Notes under the pieces: model-generated | Seen by the model: the letters and a program-made list of their open reading frames with translations, nothing else | What the model was told of the DNA's origin: nothing | Database searches by the model: none | Assembly (NCBI RefSeq): GCF_009741925.1 | Contig: NZ_WPCC01000001.1 | Span: forward strand, 124,001-188,000 | DNA: 64,000 bases | From: Natronomonas sp. CBA1123 | Lineage (GTDB): Archaea > Halobacteriota > Halobacteria > Halobacteriales > Haloarculaceae | Reading direction: 5' to 3' | In this document: positions 26,994-34,590 of the stretch, one piece after another | How positions within the stretch are numbered: the stretch's first letter is position 1 | Layout of the letters: every line of letters begins with the position of its first letter | Translations under genes and position numbers: made by a program

Positions 26994-28058
26994 TCAGTCG
27001 GCCTGCACCAGCCCCGGTAGCGCGTCGTTCGACAGCGACTGGAATCGTGCCTGCCCAATGTCGTGGACTTCTCGCGAGTAGCTCCGAATCTGGCTCTTCG
27101 ACGTTGGCACGACCGCCGACGCCGCCTCGACCACCTCGGCTTGCGTCAGATGTTTCTCGCTTGTCAGCCGATCGGCCGCGTACACCGCCGCGCCGGCCAT
27201 CGCCGTTCGATGCGTGCCTGGCCCGATGCCCTCGCTATCGGCCACGGCCAACAACCGCTCGCCGACACGCACCAACTCGATCGCCGCCTCGACATCGAGG
27301 ACGTCGTCCAGCGCTGCGACGACTTGATCGACCGCCCGGTCACGCACCGGTGGGGCATCCACATCCGTCTCGATGCGAATCTTCCGCGCGCCGGCACACA
27401 CTCGATCCAGCGACGCTTTCGCGTACTGGGCAACATCCGAAGGGTCGCGCTCGATGCCGGCCTTGCGGGCTGCTAACTGCACGGCCCCCGCCGCCAGCGC
27501 CTCCCAGGGCATCCGGCCAGCGGGCAATCGCTCGCGTTTGGCCGCCTTCAGATACCAGCCGGCTTCGGTCTGGACGTGTTCGGGAATCCCGAGATTCGCC
27601 CCGAGCATCCCGATATCGCGCATCCCCTCATTCAACCGCTGGTTCCGCCGGTCGTGCATCGTGAAGCGCTTGTGTCGCCGCCGCAGTCGCTCCATCTTGT
27701 CCTTCCGCTCCGACGACAACGTGTTGCCCTTTCCGTCCGTCGAGAGGAAGAACGTCGTCACGAGGCCCTTGTCGACCCGGAGTTGATTCGTTGGCTCACA
27801 CGCCCACTCACCGCTTCGATCGTCCGTCGTCGGTGCATGGTCCTTCAGCGTCGGCGTCCGATCCAGCGTCTCGACGCGCACGACCAATCCACAGTCCGCA
27901 CACACCGACTCGTGACCCCGCTTACGCACCCGGCCGTCACACTCTGGACACGTCGCCTGCCACTCGGCGCCACGCACGTCGACGACGCGCTCCGCGTCCG
28001 TCTCGTTTGTTTCCGATTCGACCGAATCTTCAAGTTCGATAATTGCCTTAGAACTCAT
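26994..28058 (-). CDS. tfb: Transcription initiation factor IIB (TFB)
   Basis: 354 residues from the ATG at 28058 (MSSKAIIELEDSVE). Zinc ribbon CPECDGRVRKRGHESVCADC at about 37-57, then a B-reader/linker region and two cyclin folds (about 150-230 and 245-340) with TEKH-like TQAEVVEAASAVVP in the second. TFB recruits RNA polymerase to TATA/BRE promoters. This copy is more divergent than the second one at 34948. The frame extends upstream to 28232, but that part is the GC-rich cassette. It is flanked on both sides by the repeated non-coding cassette. Confidence 0.85.
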   Translation of the reverse strand: MSSKAIIELEDSVESETNETDAERVVDVRGAEWQATCPECDGRVRKRGHESVCADCGLVVRVETLDRTPTLKDHAPTTDDRSGEWACEPTNQLRVDKGLVTTFFLSTDGKGNTLSSERKDKMERLRRRHKRFTMHDRRNQRLNEGMRDIGMLGANLGIPEHVQTEAGWYLKAAKRERLPAGRMPWEALAAGAVQLAARKAGIERDPSDVAQYAKASLDRVCAGARKIRIETDVDAPPVRDRAVDQVVAALDDVLDVEAAIELVRVGERLLAVADSEGIGPGTHRTAMAGAAVYAADRLTSEKHLTQAEVVEAASAVVPTSKSQIRSYSREVHDIGQARFQSLSNDALPGLVQAD

Positions 28059-28071
28059 TGGGACATCGCTC

Positions 28072-28520
28072 CCGAAGGCGCTCACTGAGCGCCCGACGCC
28101 CCGTGTCCTCGCACGGGGATTTTCCTCACAACCGACCCGACCAGTCACGACTGGACTGCGCGCTCTCGCTCGCGCCTTCGCGAGCGCCCCCTGGGCGCGA
28201 GCGAGAGCGCGCCACAGACGGGGAAGAAACAAGCCGCGCGCGGGCGTCCTGCCGAGCGAAGCGAGGCAGGGCTCGGAAGACGAACGAAGTGAGTCTTCCG
28301 GCGACCTGAGCGGTGCGCTCGTCCAGCGGAGTAAGCGTCGGGGGTGAGCATTTGCGCAACCCCCGGCGCTTACCCGCTGGCGTCGAGACCATATTCATTT
28401 CAGCCCGGAACGGGCGCGAGCGGTGCGGAGAGCGCCCGCATGCCCGGAATGGTCGGTCGCGAGAGCGCACCGCCAGCAGCGCCGAGCGCGGCGAACCGAG
28501 AGCTACTCACCGAGCGAACC
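28072..28520. repeat. GC-rich cassette repeat, 5' flank (copy A)
   Basis: Upstream of the TFB gene. It shares long blocks with 41118-41505 upstream of the RPA-like gene: GACCAGTCACGACTG, CCAGCGGAGTAAGCG, GCTTACCCGCTGGCGTCGAG, CAGCCCGGAACGGGCGCG, ATGCCCGGAATGGTCGGTCG and CAGCGCCGAGCGCGGCGA. Several blocks are self-complementary. Copy A holds an extra segment at about 28230-28310 absent from copy B. No credible protein is encoded. Confidence 0.8.
28158..28212. repeat. Long hairpin inside cassette copy A
   Basis: Perfect 19-bp inverted repeat GCGCGCTCTCGCTCGCGCC (28158-28176) and its complement (28194-28212) with a 17-nt loop. The same structure is present in copy B. Confidence 0.85.
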
Positions 28521-28577
28521 AATGCTTGTGCCCGACTGGCTGACGAACAGGAGCTCTCCTATGAACCGCTTGGCGAA

Positions 28578-28608
28578 TTAACCAACGTTCGGGAATACTG
28601 TTGGTTAA
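28578..28608. promoter_or_regulatory. TTAACCAAC inverted repeat (copy 1)
   Basis: TTAACCAAC, 13-bp spacer, GTTGGTTAA. It sits just beyond the outer end of cassette copy A. It is identical in arms and spacing to the copy at 41554. Confidence 0.8.
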
Positions 28609-28744
28609 CACGAGGGATAACACCCAATAGAGTCGGAGTTTCACGGGATGAACGGACTCCCGTTCGTTACATATCAAATTTAGCAACAGAGTAGAATATC
28701 AAGCCCTTTCGGAACGTGTGTAATTAGCGGCCAAATCGGCCAAA

Positions 28745-28776
28745 TAAGTAAACAGTCTGCGGAGACTGTTTACTTA
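28745..28776. promoter_or_regulatory. Perfect 14-bp hairpin
   Basis: TAAGTAAACAGTCT, GCGG loop, AGACTGTTTACTTA. It is 110 bp beyond the stop of the DUF3368 gene. It could be a terminator or a protein-binding site. A lone GTTGGTTAA half site follows at 28845-28853. The rest of 28609-28887 shows no gene. Confidence 0.5.
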
Positions 28777-28887
28777 GTTTCGTAGGAAACCCCCATAGCG
28801 AGTTTCAAGAATTTTTCTCTTGGATTTTAATGTAAATCACCACAGTTGGTTAATTGAGCTGCCATCGAACGAGGTCTAACGAGTTGA

Positions 28888-29379
28888 TTACTTTTCAGCG
28901 TTCTTTAGGACCTGCGAATATAGCGCATCAGAAATCCAGAAACCTGCTTCACGGAGGGCGGCAAGCTCTCGCTCTAAGTCCACGTTGCCGGCGTTAGCTC
29001 CCTTGAGCAATACACCGATTACTCCCGTGACAGTCAAGCCATGATCGCGAGCGACGCGTCGGCCTTCTTTCTCATCCAAGAGGATGAGCTCGGCATCCTG
29101 CCCTATCGCGTAACAAATCGCGGCTGTTTCACCACGATCCAATTGCCGAAGTATTTCGATGAACAGGTCCGAGCGCTCCACCTCAACCACGTTTAGGAAT
29201 CCTTCGTCTCGCAGCTCACGGAGAGCGTTCAACCCGGCATCTCCTTCAGTGAGTTCACCCCAAACCTGATCCGGAATCGAAATACCGCTAAATTGGGCTC
29301 TGAGAAGGTCGAGTTGATCGATGAGTGCGAGATTCAAGAGTGGTGATGTATCCGAGACCACAAGATCACTACTGGGCAT
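28888..29379 (-). CDS. DUF3368 PIN-like toxin
   Basis: 163 residues from the ATG at 29379 (MPSSDLVVSDTSPLLNLALI). PIN-like acidic residues are seen in VVSDTSPLLNLA, in RGETAAICYAI, and in AELILLDEKEGRRVA, the last being the DUF3368 signature. The ATG overlaps the end of the UPF0175 gene by 11 bp, so the two are translationally coupled. Predicted RNase toxin of a type II module. Confidence 0.8.
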   Translation of the reverse strand: MPSSDLVVSDTSPLLNLALIDQLDLLRAQFSGISIPDQVWGELTEGDAGLNALRELRDEGFLNVVEVERSDLFIEILRQLDRGETAAICYAIGQDAELILLDEKEGRRVARDHGLTVTGVIGVLLKGANAGNVDLERELAALREAGFWISDALYSQVLKNAEK

Positions 29380-29614
29380 ATTCGAAGTCTTCAGCAAGTT
29401 CAGCTTCGGTGTAGTGTCGAGGGATTTCTCGTTCGCCGAGGAGAGAATGGAACTCGCGTTTAGACATCTCGGCTAACGCACGGGCTTTGCCAAACGAGAG
29501 AATATCGCGTGCGTAGAGTGACACTGCTAACTCCTGCTTCATTGCCTTCGATCGCTCTCCTTCAGGAATTCGCAACGCGTCATACACCTCATCGTCAATT
29601 TCGATGGTGGCCAT
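29369..29614 (-). CDS. UPF0175 antitoxin
   Basis: 81 residues from the ATG at 29614 (MATIEIDDEVYDALRIPEGE). KQELAVSLYARDILSFGKAR and AEMSKREFHSLLGEREIPRHY are the UPF0175 HTH motif that partners DUF3368 toxins. I rejected the longer frame from 29731 because its first 39 residues are unlike the family. AT-rich sequence lies immediately upstream. Confidence 0.8.
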   Translation of the reverse strand: MATIEIDDEVYDALRIPEGERSKAMKQELAVSLYARDILSFGKARALAEMSKREFHSLLGEREIPRHYTEAELAEDFEYAQ

Positions 29615-29827
29615 AGATAAATATGGGATTACATGATTCTTGAGTGTTTGGCCCTCAGTGCTGGCGCGACCGCGCACTTGAGATCGAGAGAGTGGGATCG
29701 CAAACAGTACCCACTCCGACGACTCAGTCATATCTGACTGCTGCCCACCAGGCCGACGGGCTGAAGCCCGAGAACGTTCCTGCGTAGAGAACGCCCATAT
29801 CGATCAGCAGACGCACCTATACAGGAC

Positions 29828-29926
29828 CTAGTCGATATCGTCTTCATCCGTTTCAGTGCCGGAACTGACTCGGCCTTCTTGCATGCGTCGTTTGTCCTCA
29901 TCAGAAAGCGGGACCGTCGACTCGCG
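29828..29926 (-). pseudogene. Relic of a VapB-type antitoxin C-terminus
   Basis: The minus strand reads LRESTVPLSDEDKRRMQEGR, then VSSGTETDEDDID and a stop. This matches the C-terminus of the intact antitoxin at 41681 (FRESTVPLSEAEKEAMQAGR, ISSGVETDEDDID). The N-terminus is missing: a different frame (29901-30089) runs into it. A truncated copy without a toxin. Confidence 0.7.
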
Positions 29927-30089
29927 TAATGATCTCTTGCGGCTGACCAACGATACAGACGTTCTTTGGTTGCACGACAATTATGGCGATTCGGGGCTCA
30001 TCGTATACGACGAATAAATCTTTCGCGTCCTTCCGCCGCAATATCAACACATCACCGGTGGCACCCACAACCTGAGGGGCGAGACGCAA
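29901..30089 (-). CDS. Small hypothetical protein or fragment
   Basis: A 62-residue frame (MRLAPQVVGATGDVLILRRK and so on) with a beta-rich, plausible protein-like core (DLFVVYDEPRIAIIVVQP). Its last codons run out of frame into the VapB relic, so it may be the 3'-shortened end of another gene. No family recognised. The remainder of 29615-30165 holds a GGGCTGAAGCCCG hairpin at about 29758-29772, possibly an IS end. Confidence 0.3.
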   Translation of the reverse strand: MRLAPQVVGATGDVLILRRKDAKDLFVVYDEPRIAIIVVQPKNVCIVGQPQEIITRVDGPAF

Positions 30090-30165
30090 AGCACGAGCGA
30101 TGTGGGGGCACCATTTCTTTCAACGATAAACAATTAGTATAATCGCCTGAAGGTTTCGCCCAACG

Positions 30166-31584
30166 ATGTCGTCCACTGACAGCGGTGACACAGCGCCGGA
30201 ACTCACACTCGGTCGGGATCCCGATGCTCTCGGTAAAACGGTGGCGCTGCCGCCTGGCGCGCTCGATGGCGGCTGTTACGTCGCCGGCAACCGCGACCAG
30301 AGGACTGCCATCGTTCAGCGATGGTGTGTCGAATTGGCAGCAGCGGGACGCGGATTTTGTTATATCCACCCGTCTGACCCATCGCCACGCGACCTTCTGG
30401 CTCGACTTCCCCAGGAACGCCTCGAAGACGTCGTCTGGATCGACGTGGGTCGATGGCAAGTGGCCTCGCAGTTAGATGTGCCAGCGGTAGCGCGCGTGGC
30501 GATCAACCCATTCGAGGCACCGCCAGATCAGGACGCGTTCACGACCGATCCGGTCGCCATCAGAGTGAATGCGTACATGGATGCGGCAACAGTGTGGGAC
30601 CGGTTCGACACCGCTGTCGCTCCCATCCTCTCGGCGATCCTGCCCGCGTTGTTCGAGGGTAAGGAGCCGCATTACGAGTATACGAAGGCGCTCAGGGAGC
30701 CCGATCTCAAGGATTCCTTCGAAGCCCTCGAGGAACTCGAAGCCCTGGATTCGTTGACACCGTTCGAGCTGGCCCAAACACGCGAAGGCCAACCTTTACG
30801 GCTTGCAGCATCACTCATCAGCGGGCCGCTCGACCCCGCCCCAAGCAATCCACTGCTCGGTGACTCGACCTACGATCCGGCTCGGGCCCTCACGGAGAAC
30901 GAGATCATCTTGATTACAGGTGACATCGACCCGTTCAAAGAGACGAATCCAACGATTGATGGCACTCTCAGCACCCACCTCTTGGTGGCGGCTGTGTGCT
31001 GTCGGCTCTGTGAGGGCGCCCAAACGACAGCGACCGACAGCACCTTTCCGGTCGTCGTCGATGGTGTCGATACACTGGTTCCCGGGGACGGTGATCTGTT
31101 CCGGAAGCTCCTCGCCGACCCCATGTCGCTAGCTCCTGTCTACGCCGGCCCCCCGGCGAGGACGCTTGCAGAGCCGGTCCACATCAGTGTCGAGGAACAC
31201 GCCGAGACCCGCGTCGTCGTCACGGGCGGCGCCGGAAGTGAGCCTGAATCACGGGACCGAAATCAGGAAATCAAAGCCGCCCTCTCGAACGGGTCGCTGG
31301 ACGCCGTCGAACACTACTTCGAACAGGAGGAGACCGGAACGGTTGGGGACGGCCCGCTCTGTTGGCTCCGGACGAACGCCGCCGGGCGATTGGTTGGACC
31401 CGAGGGGGCACAGCAGTCGATGCGGCCGGCGCTGGCTCCCGACCCGCCAGACACCCGGCGCGGCCAGGAGGCTGTCGCCGCGGCGATCACACGAAGCATC
31501 GATCGCTACGGCGGAGAGTTACAAACGGTGCCCGAGGAATCAAAATCACGGGCTCGCGAGCGATACAACGATTCCAGTCGCTAG
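30166..31584 (+). CDS. TraD/VirD4-like coupling ATPase homologue with lost P-loop
   Basis: 472 residues. The opening LDGGCYVAGNRDQRTAIVQR aligns with the position of the Walker A loop in TraD/VirD4-like ATPases, but the G-x4-GK-S/T residues are gone. The next segment, FCYIHPSDPSPRDLLARLP, ERLEDVVWIDVG, follows that family's DPHGDL...IPxER..DVV pattern. VVVDGVDTLVPGDGDLF sits at the Walker B position without an acidic pair. It is probably a non-hydrolysing partner of the active ATPase at 44959. Start ATG at 30166. The C-terminus is charged. Confidence 0.55.
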   Translation: MSSTDSGDTAPELTLGRDPDALGKTVALPPGALDGGCYVAGNRDQRTAIVQRWCVELAAAGRGFCYIHPSDPSPRDLLARLPQERLEDVVWIDVGRWQVASQLDVPAVARVAINPFEAPPDQDAFTTDPVAIRVNAYMDAATVWDRFDTAVAPILSAILPALFEGKEPHYEYTKALREPDLKDSFEALEELEALDSLTPFELAQTREGQPLRLAASLISGPLDPAPSNPLLGDSTYDPARALTENEIILITGDIDPFKETNPTIDGTLSTHLLVAAVCCRLCEGAQTTATDSTFPVVVDGVDTLVPGDGDLFRKLLADPMSLAPVYAGPPARTLAEPVHISVEEHAETRVVVTGGAGSEPESRDRNQEIKAALSNGSLDAVEHYFEQEETGTVGDGPLCWLRTNAAGRLVGPEGAQQSMRPALAPDPPDTRRGQEAVAAAITRSIDRYGGELQTVPEESKSRARERYNDSSR

Positions 31585-31656
31585 CCACGCGCCGACACCA
31601 CTATTCGTTTTGCTGTCCTGTTCTCTCTGAAAGCGGCTGGAATCAATCTCTCCGTG

Positions 31657-31689
31657 TTAACCAACAAAAACAGTTACTATGTTGGTTAA
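31657..31689. promoter_or_regulatory. TTAACCAAC inverted repeat (copy 2)
   Basis: TTAACCAAC, 15-bp spacer, GTTGGTTAA. Arms are identical to copies 1 and 3, but the spacer is 2 bp longer. It lies between the TraD-like gene and the convergent SWIM gene. Confidence 0.75.
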
Positions 31690-31719
31690 TTTGCTAGCCA
31701 CAGATTCCTGCTGCGGCTG

Positions 31720-32223
31720 TTACTGGTTTCTCGACGTGTTTTCGCCGGTCTGAGAGGATCCCCGACAACAGTCTTCGAGATCCTTCTCGCGCATCGCCTC
31801 TCGTCCACAGGCCCGACACCGAACGTACGACTCCCCGGTGGGATTCCCATGCTTGTCGAGTTCCTGCAGCGGGCCTTCGATCCGGCCACGGGTGGGTACT
31901 TGGGAAGGATCTCTCACAGATTCCTTCACGCCACCATCCGCACGTGGGCGTTCTGGAAGCCGACCGTCCGGCGTTGGAACGGTTCGGTTCTGAATCTCCA
32001 TGTCGACTCGTCGGAGATGTTTACACCGTTCGACAGCTGTTTTCTGTTGATCCGGGCAGGTGCACCCCTTACGGAGTACATCGACGCGATACACGTTTCC
32101 GGATTCCGACTGCACCGTGTATATGCCGCCCGTTCGACGGAGGGTGACCGTCATATCCTCCGTTCGTGCTCGTTTCGTCCGCTTCTTGATGTCGTCTTGG
32201 CTGTCTAGTTCGTCTCCTTGCAT
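31720..32223 (-). CDS. SWIM zinc-finger protein
   Basis: 167 residues from the ATG at 32223 (MQGDELDSQDDIKKRTKRAR). The SWIM motif C-x-C-x(n)-C-x-H is GCTCPDQQKTAVERCKHLRR at about 53-72. A second Cys pair (VRCRACGREA, EDCC) is near the C-terminus. SWIM proteins bind DNA or protein partners. The exact role is unknown. A truncated paralogue lies at 34331-34449. A GC hairpin lies 30 bp upstream of the start. Confidence 0.75.
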   Translation of the reverse strand: MQGDELDSQDDIKKRTKRARTEDMTVTLRRTGGIYTVQSESGNVYRVDVLRKGCTCPDQQKTAVERCKHLRRVDMEIQNRTVPTPDGRLPERPRADGGVKESVRDPSQVPTRGRIEGPLQELDKHGNPTGESYVRCRACGREAMREKDLEDCCRGSSQTGENTSRNQ

Positions 32224-32252
32224 GGAATCACGGGTGCAGGGCTGGACTCGCC

Positions 32253-32280
32253 TGCGCCCGCCCGTCGGGCGCACGACAAA
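32253..32280 (-). promoter_or_regulatory. GC hairpin start-proximal element (copy 1)
   Basis: TGCGCCCG and CGGGCGCA arms (32253-32260, 32266-32273) around CCCGT, then ACGACAAA. It lies 30 bp upstream of the SWIM gene start. It shares the design and the central CCGTC with four other copies in the island. Confidence 0.6.
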
Positions 32281-32383
32281 ATGGAGCCAGTACGTCACGC
32301 GCCGAATATTTATCAGCGCCAGGTGGATGGCAACTCAGCCGACCACACCTTATTTAGGAAAATAATGCTTCACCAAAATACTA

Positions 32384-32391
32384 TATTACTC
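32384..32391 (+). promoter_or_regulatory. TATA-like element of the HTH gene
   Basis: CTATATTA centred about 23 bp upstream of the ATG at 32410, the expected distance for a leaderless transcript. Confidence 0.4.
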
Positions 32392-32409
32392 TACCTCTTG
32401 TGTAACTGC

Positions 32410-33000
32410 ATGAACGACCGAACGCCACCAGACGAGTTCACAGACATCAATGAGGCGGTCGGTGAGGAGTGGGCATCGGAGACGACACCGTACGAGCGTA
32501 TTCGTCACGTCATCGCCCACACCTACAGCCCGACGTCGGCCGATACAGTTGCTGAAGCCGCACGAACGGCTCCAAAAACGGCCCGTAAGCATCTGAATAC
32601 ACTGGCGGATGAGGGCTTCGTGAAGACGACGACCGGCGAGAACGGGGGGATGCTGTATCGCCGGTCTCCCGAATCGTTGGTCGTCGAACAGGCTGCGGAT
32701 ATCCTTGAGCATCTCTCGACTGACGAACTCGCAACGCGGATTCGAGAGATGCGAGCCCAGCTCACCGAGTATCAGTCCGAATTCGGTGTCGACTCCCCCG
32801 AAGCGCTTGCCGTCGACCAGACGAACCAAACACTCTCTGACTCCGACTCCCCAGACAGTGAAATCGATTCGGAGACGATTCGGGAGTGGAAAACCCTTCG
32901 TCGCAATCTCGCATTCGCGAACGCTGCCCTTTCGATCGGGAATGCAGAGCGATTCATCGACGGCGACCGCCGCTCAAGCGATGATAGCGTCCCGGTGTGA
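32410..33000 (+). CDS. DUF7342-like winged-helix regulator, candidate antitoxin of a TumE pair
   Basis: 196 residues. The winged helix is at about 25-85 (TPYERIRHVIAHTYSPTSAD, TARKHLNTLADEGFVKTTTG, MLYRRSPESLVVEQAADIL), followed by helices. Same architecture as the protein at 24606, with better-conserved residues. I chose the ATG at 32410 (MNDRTPPDEFTDINEAVGEE), which follows a TATA-like box. The next gene starts 4 bp after its stop. Confidence 0.7.
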   Translation: MNDRTPPDEFTDINEAVGEEWASETTPYERIRHVIAHTYSPTSADTVAEAARTAPKTARKHLNTLADEGFVKTTTGENGGMLYRRSPESLVVEQAADILEHLSTDELATRIREMRAQLTEYQSEFGVDSPEALAVDQTNQTLSDSDSPDSEIDSETIREWKTLRRNLAFANAALSIGNAERFIDGDRRSSDDSVPV

Positions 33001-33003
33001 GCG

Positions 33004-33486
33004 ATGCGGGGCTCTCCGAACGAATCCGAAGCACATACACTCCGCGGAGCGACGGATCGTCCGGCGCTGCTCACGATTCGTGATACCATCCAAGAGATGG
33101 AGCCGCTTGCGACAGCCGAACTTGACGAGTATCTCAATCCATCGGTCCTGACGGTTGCCTTCGACGACGGCCTGTGTGAGGCCGGTGAGGCTCGATTCGA
33201 CATCCAGTGGACGACACAGGACGACTACGAATACCACTATACGGACGCAGAGGGAGTGAATCTTCGCTGGGGAGCTCATCCACATGGAGGCGACTATATT
33301 CACGTTCCCGGACTCGAACACTACCACCCGCCACCCACTGCGATCTCAACGCCTGACGAGGTCGAAAAGTCGTGTATCACACAGACACCCGAAGTGTTAG
33401 TCACTCGCGCCGTACTCAAACTCTGGCGGGTTGCCTATCATACTGAGTCATATCTACCGTTGAACTCCGGAAGTAACCCACCGTGA
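33004..33486 (+). CDS. TumE/DUF6516-like protein, candidate toxin
   Basis: 160 residues. IQEMEPLATAELDEYLNPSV begins the conserved part, and EARFDIQWTTQDDYEYHYTD, RWGAHPHGG, HYHPPP and LVTRAVLKLWRVAY match the paralogue at 25130 and the His-rich TumE-type core. It is coupled to the upstream HTH gene. The last 110 bp and the following spacer are repeated at 34156-34297. Toxin activity is inferred. Confidence 0.5.
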   Translation: MRGSPNESEAHTLRGATDRPALLTIRDTIQEMEPLATAELDEYLNPSVLTVAFDDGLCEAGEARFDIQWTTQDDYEYHYTDAEGVNLRWGAHPHGGDYIHVPGLEHYHPPPTAISTPDEVEKSCITQTPEVLVTRAVLKLWRVAYHTESYLPLNSGSNPP

Positions 33487-33533
33487 GAGTTGTTCGGCCA
33501 GAGTGAGAGTCCACGCCATGAGACACGTCCCTG

Positions 33534-33785
33534 TCAGGCGTGCCGGTCGATCCACTCACAGAATGCGGCGAAGTCGTGTGCCCCCGCACTCTCGGCGATG
33601 TCGCGAAGTGTCCCGGTACGGAGTTCGTCGTGCAGAGGGACTGTCACTTGCCGGCGGTCTTCCTTGTTTGACGGGTGTTCGTAGTACAGTTGCGCGTGGT
33701 CACCGGTCGTCCGTCGCCACTCGAAGCCTCCTGTATTCACGAGTACTTTCACGACCTCCATGCCGGAGAATGTCCGCCGCCCCAT
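33534..33785 (-). CDS. hicA: HicA toxin
   Basis: 83 residues. MGRRTFSGMEVVKVLVNTGG, then FEWRRTTGDHAQLYYEHP, is the double-stranded-RNA-binding-like HicA/YcfA fold, with the catalytic His in GDHAQL. TVPLHDELRTGTLRDIAESA is the second half-motif. It follows the HicB gene by 3 bp on the minus strand. HicA proteins are mRNA interferases neutralised by HicB. Confidence 0.85.
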   Translation of the reverse strand: MGRRTFSGMEVVKVLVNTGGFEWRRTTGDHAQLYYEHPSNKEDRRQVTVPLHDELRTGTLRDIAESAGAHDFAAFCEWIDRHA

Positions 33786-33788
33786 CAG

Positions 33789-34058
33789 TTAGTCGAGCAC
33801 GTCCGGAGGGTCTTGGTCGCCTGTGACGTTGTCTGCAGGATCGATGCCCGCTGCCCGAAGCTCATCGTCGCTCGGGGCCCGACCACGCTCGCCGTTGTAC
33901 AACCCCACAGCGTCGTCGAGGTTCTCTAAGGCTGTCTCCCGGGACTCACCCTGCGTGGTGACGCCCGTGTCAACGTCTTTGGCGATCCACCAGTCGTCCT
34001 CCTGCCAGAGTCGGATCTCTCCGTCGTGGAACTCCCCGTCCTGGGTCGAACTGGCCAT
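33789..34058 (-). CDS. hicB: HicB antitoxin
   Basis: 89 residues from the ATG at 34058 (MASSTQDGEFHDGEIRLWQE). The pattern DDWWIAKDVDTGVTTQGESR, ETALENLDDAVGLYN is the partly degraded RNase H-like HicB fold. Acidic C-terminus. Upstream partner of hicA in the same operon. The earlier ATG at 34127 would add residues with no family match. Confidence 0.8.
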   Translation of the reverse strand: MASSTQDGEFHDGEIRLWQEDDWWIAKDVDTGVTTQGESRETALENLDDAVGLYNGERGRAPSDDELRAAGIDPADNVTGDQDPPDVLD

Positions 34059-34155
34059 CTCGCGTGATATTGGGCGACGGGCCGTATAAGCGTTCGGCGA
34101 ACGCTCCTCGCGATGAATCATGAGCACCGATGGATGAACGGCAACGTGACCGATT

Positions 34156-34297
34156 TACACAGATACTCGAAGTGTAAGTCACTCGCGCCGTACTCAAACT
34201 ATGGCGGGTTGCATATCATATGGACTCGTATCTGCCGTTGAACTCCGGAAGTAACCCACCGTGAAAGTTGTTCGGCCAGAGTGAGAGTCCACGCTCT
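34156..34297 (+). pseudogene. Duplicate tail of the TumE-like gene
   Basis: About 140 bp nearly repeat 33378-33517, including the end of the TumE-like coding region (GTAACCCACCGTGA) and the spacer TTGTTCGGCCAGAGTGAGAG. Only the 3' end of the gene is present. It abuts an IS-like hairpin at 34299. Confidence 0.8.
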
Positions 34298-34298
34298 G

Positions 34299-34330
34299 AC
34301 ATCCTCCCACGGCTATATCCGTGGGATTTC
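34299..34330. mobile_element. IS200/IS605-like end hairpin
   Basis: GACATCCTCCCACGG, six-base loop, CCGTGGG (arms 34306-34312 and 34319-34325). This is the style of hairpin at IS200/IS605 ends in haloarchaea. It sits exactly at the joint between the duplicated TumE tail and the truncated SWIM gene. Confidence 0.5.
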
Positions 34331-34449
34331 GCCTCGCTAGCTCTGTGAATGCCGCCCGTTCGACGGATGGTGACCGTCATCTGCTTCGCTCGTGCTCGTT
34401 TCGTCCGCTGGTCAATGTCGTTGTGACTGTCTGGTTCGTCTCCTTGCAT
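34331..34449 (-). pseudogene. Truncated SWIM-protein paralogue
   Basis: From the ATG at 34449 it reads MQGDEPDSHNDIDQRTKRAR, then AKQMTVTIRRTGGIH. This is nearly the same as the start of the protein at 31720-32223. It is cut before the zinc-binding residues by the IS-like hairpin. The upstream GC hairpin (34479-34499) is preserved. Confidence 0.8.
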
Positions 34450-34478
34450 GGATTCAAGGGAGCAGGGCTGGATTCCCC

Positions 34479-34506
34479 TGCGCCCGCCCGTCGGGCGCAC
34501 GACAAA
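34479..34506 (-). promoter_or_regulatory. GC hairpin start-proximal element (copy 2)
   Basis: TGCGCCCG and CGGGCGCA arms with the same five-base loop as copy 1, in front of the truncated SWIM gene. Confidence 0.6.
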
Positions 34507-34539
34507 ACGGAACCGGTACATCGGGCGCTAAATAATGAT

Positions 34540-34590
34540 ACTATAGAGTATCATACTTCGGAGTATCATACTTCGGAGTACGATTTCCAA
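34540..34590. repeat. GAGTATCATACTTC tandem repeats
   Basis: ATAGAGTATCATACTTCG is followed at once by GAGTATCATACTTCG and GAGTACGATTTCC. The related words GAGTATGATTTC and GAGTACCATTTTCC occur at 49741-49870, upstream of the intact ATPase. Probably a shared regulatory region. Confidence 0.6.

Noticed and set aside
26888-27664. 258-residue plus-strand frame over the TFB gene and repeat
   Set aside because: Arg/Pro-rich translation typical of a wrong frame in GC-rich haloarchaeal DNA; the opposite strand encodes TFB.
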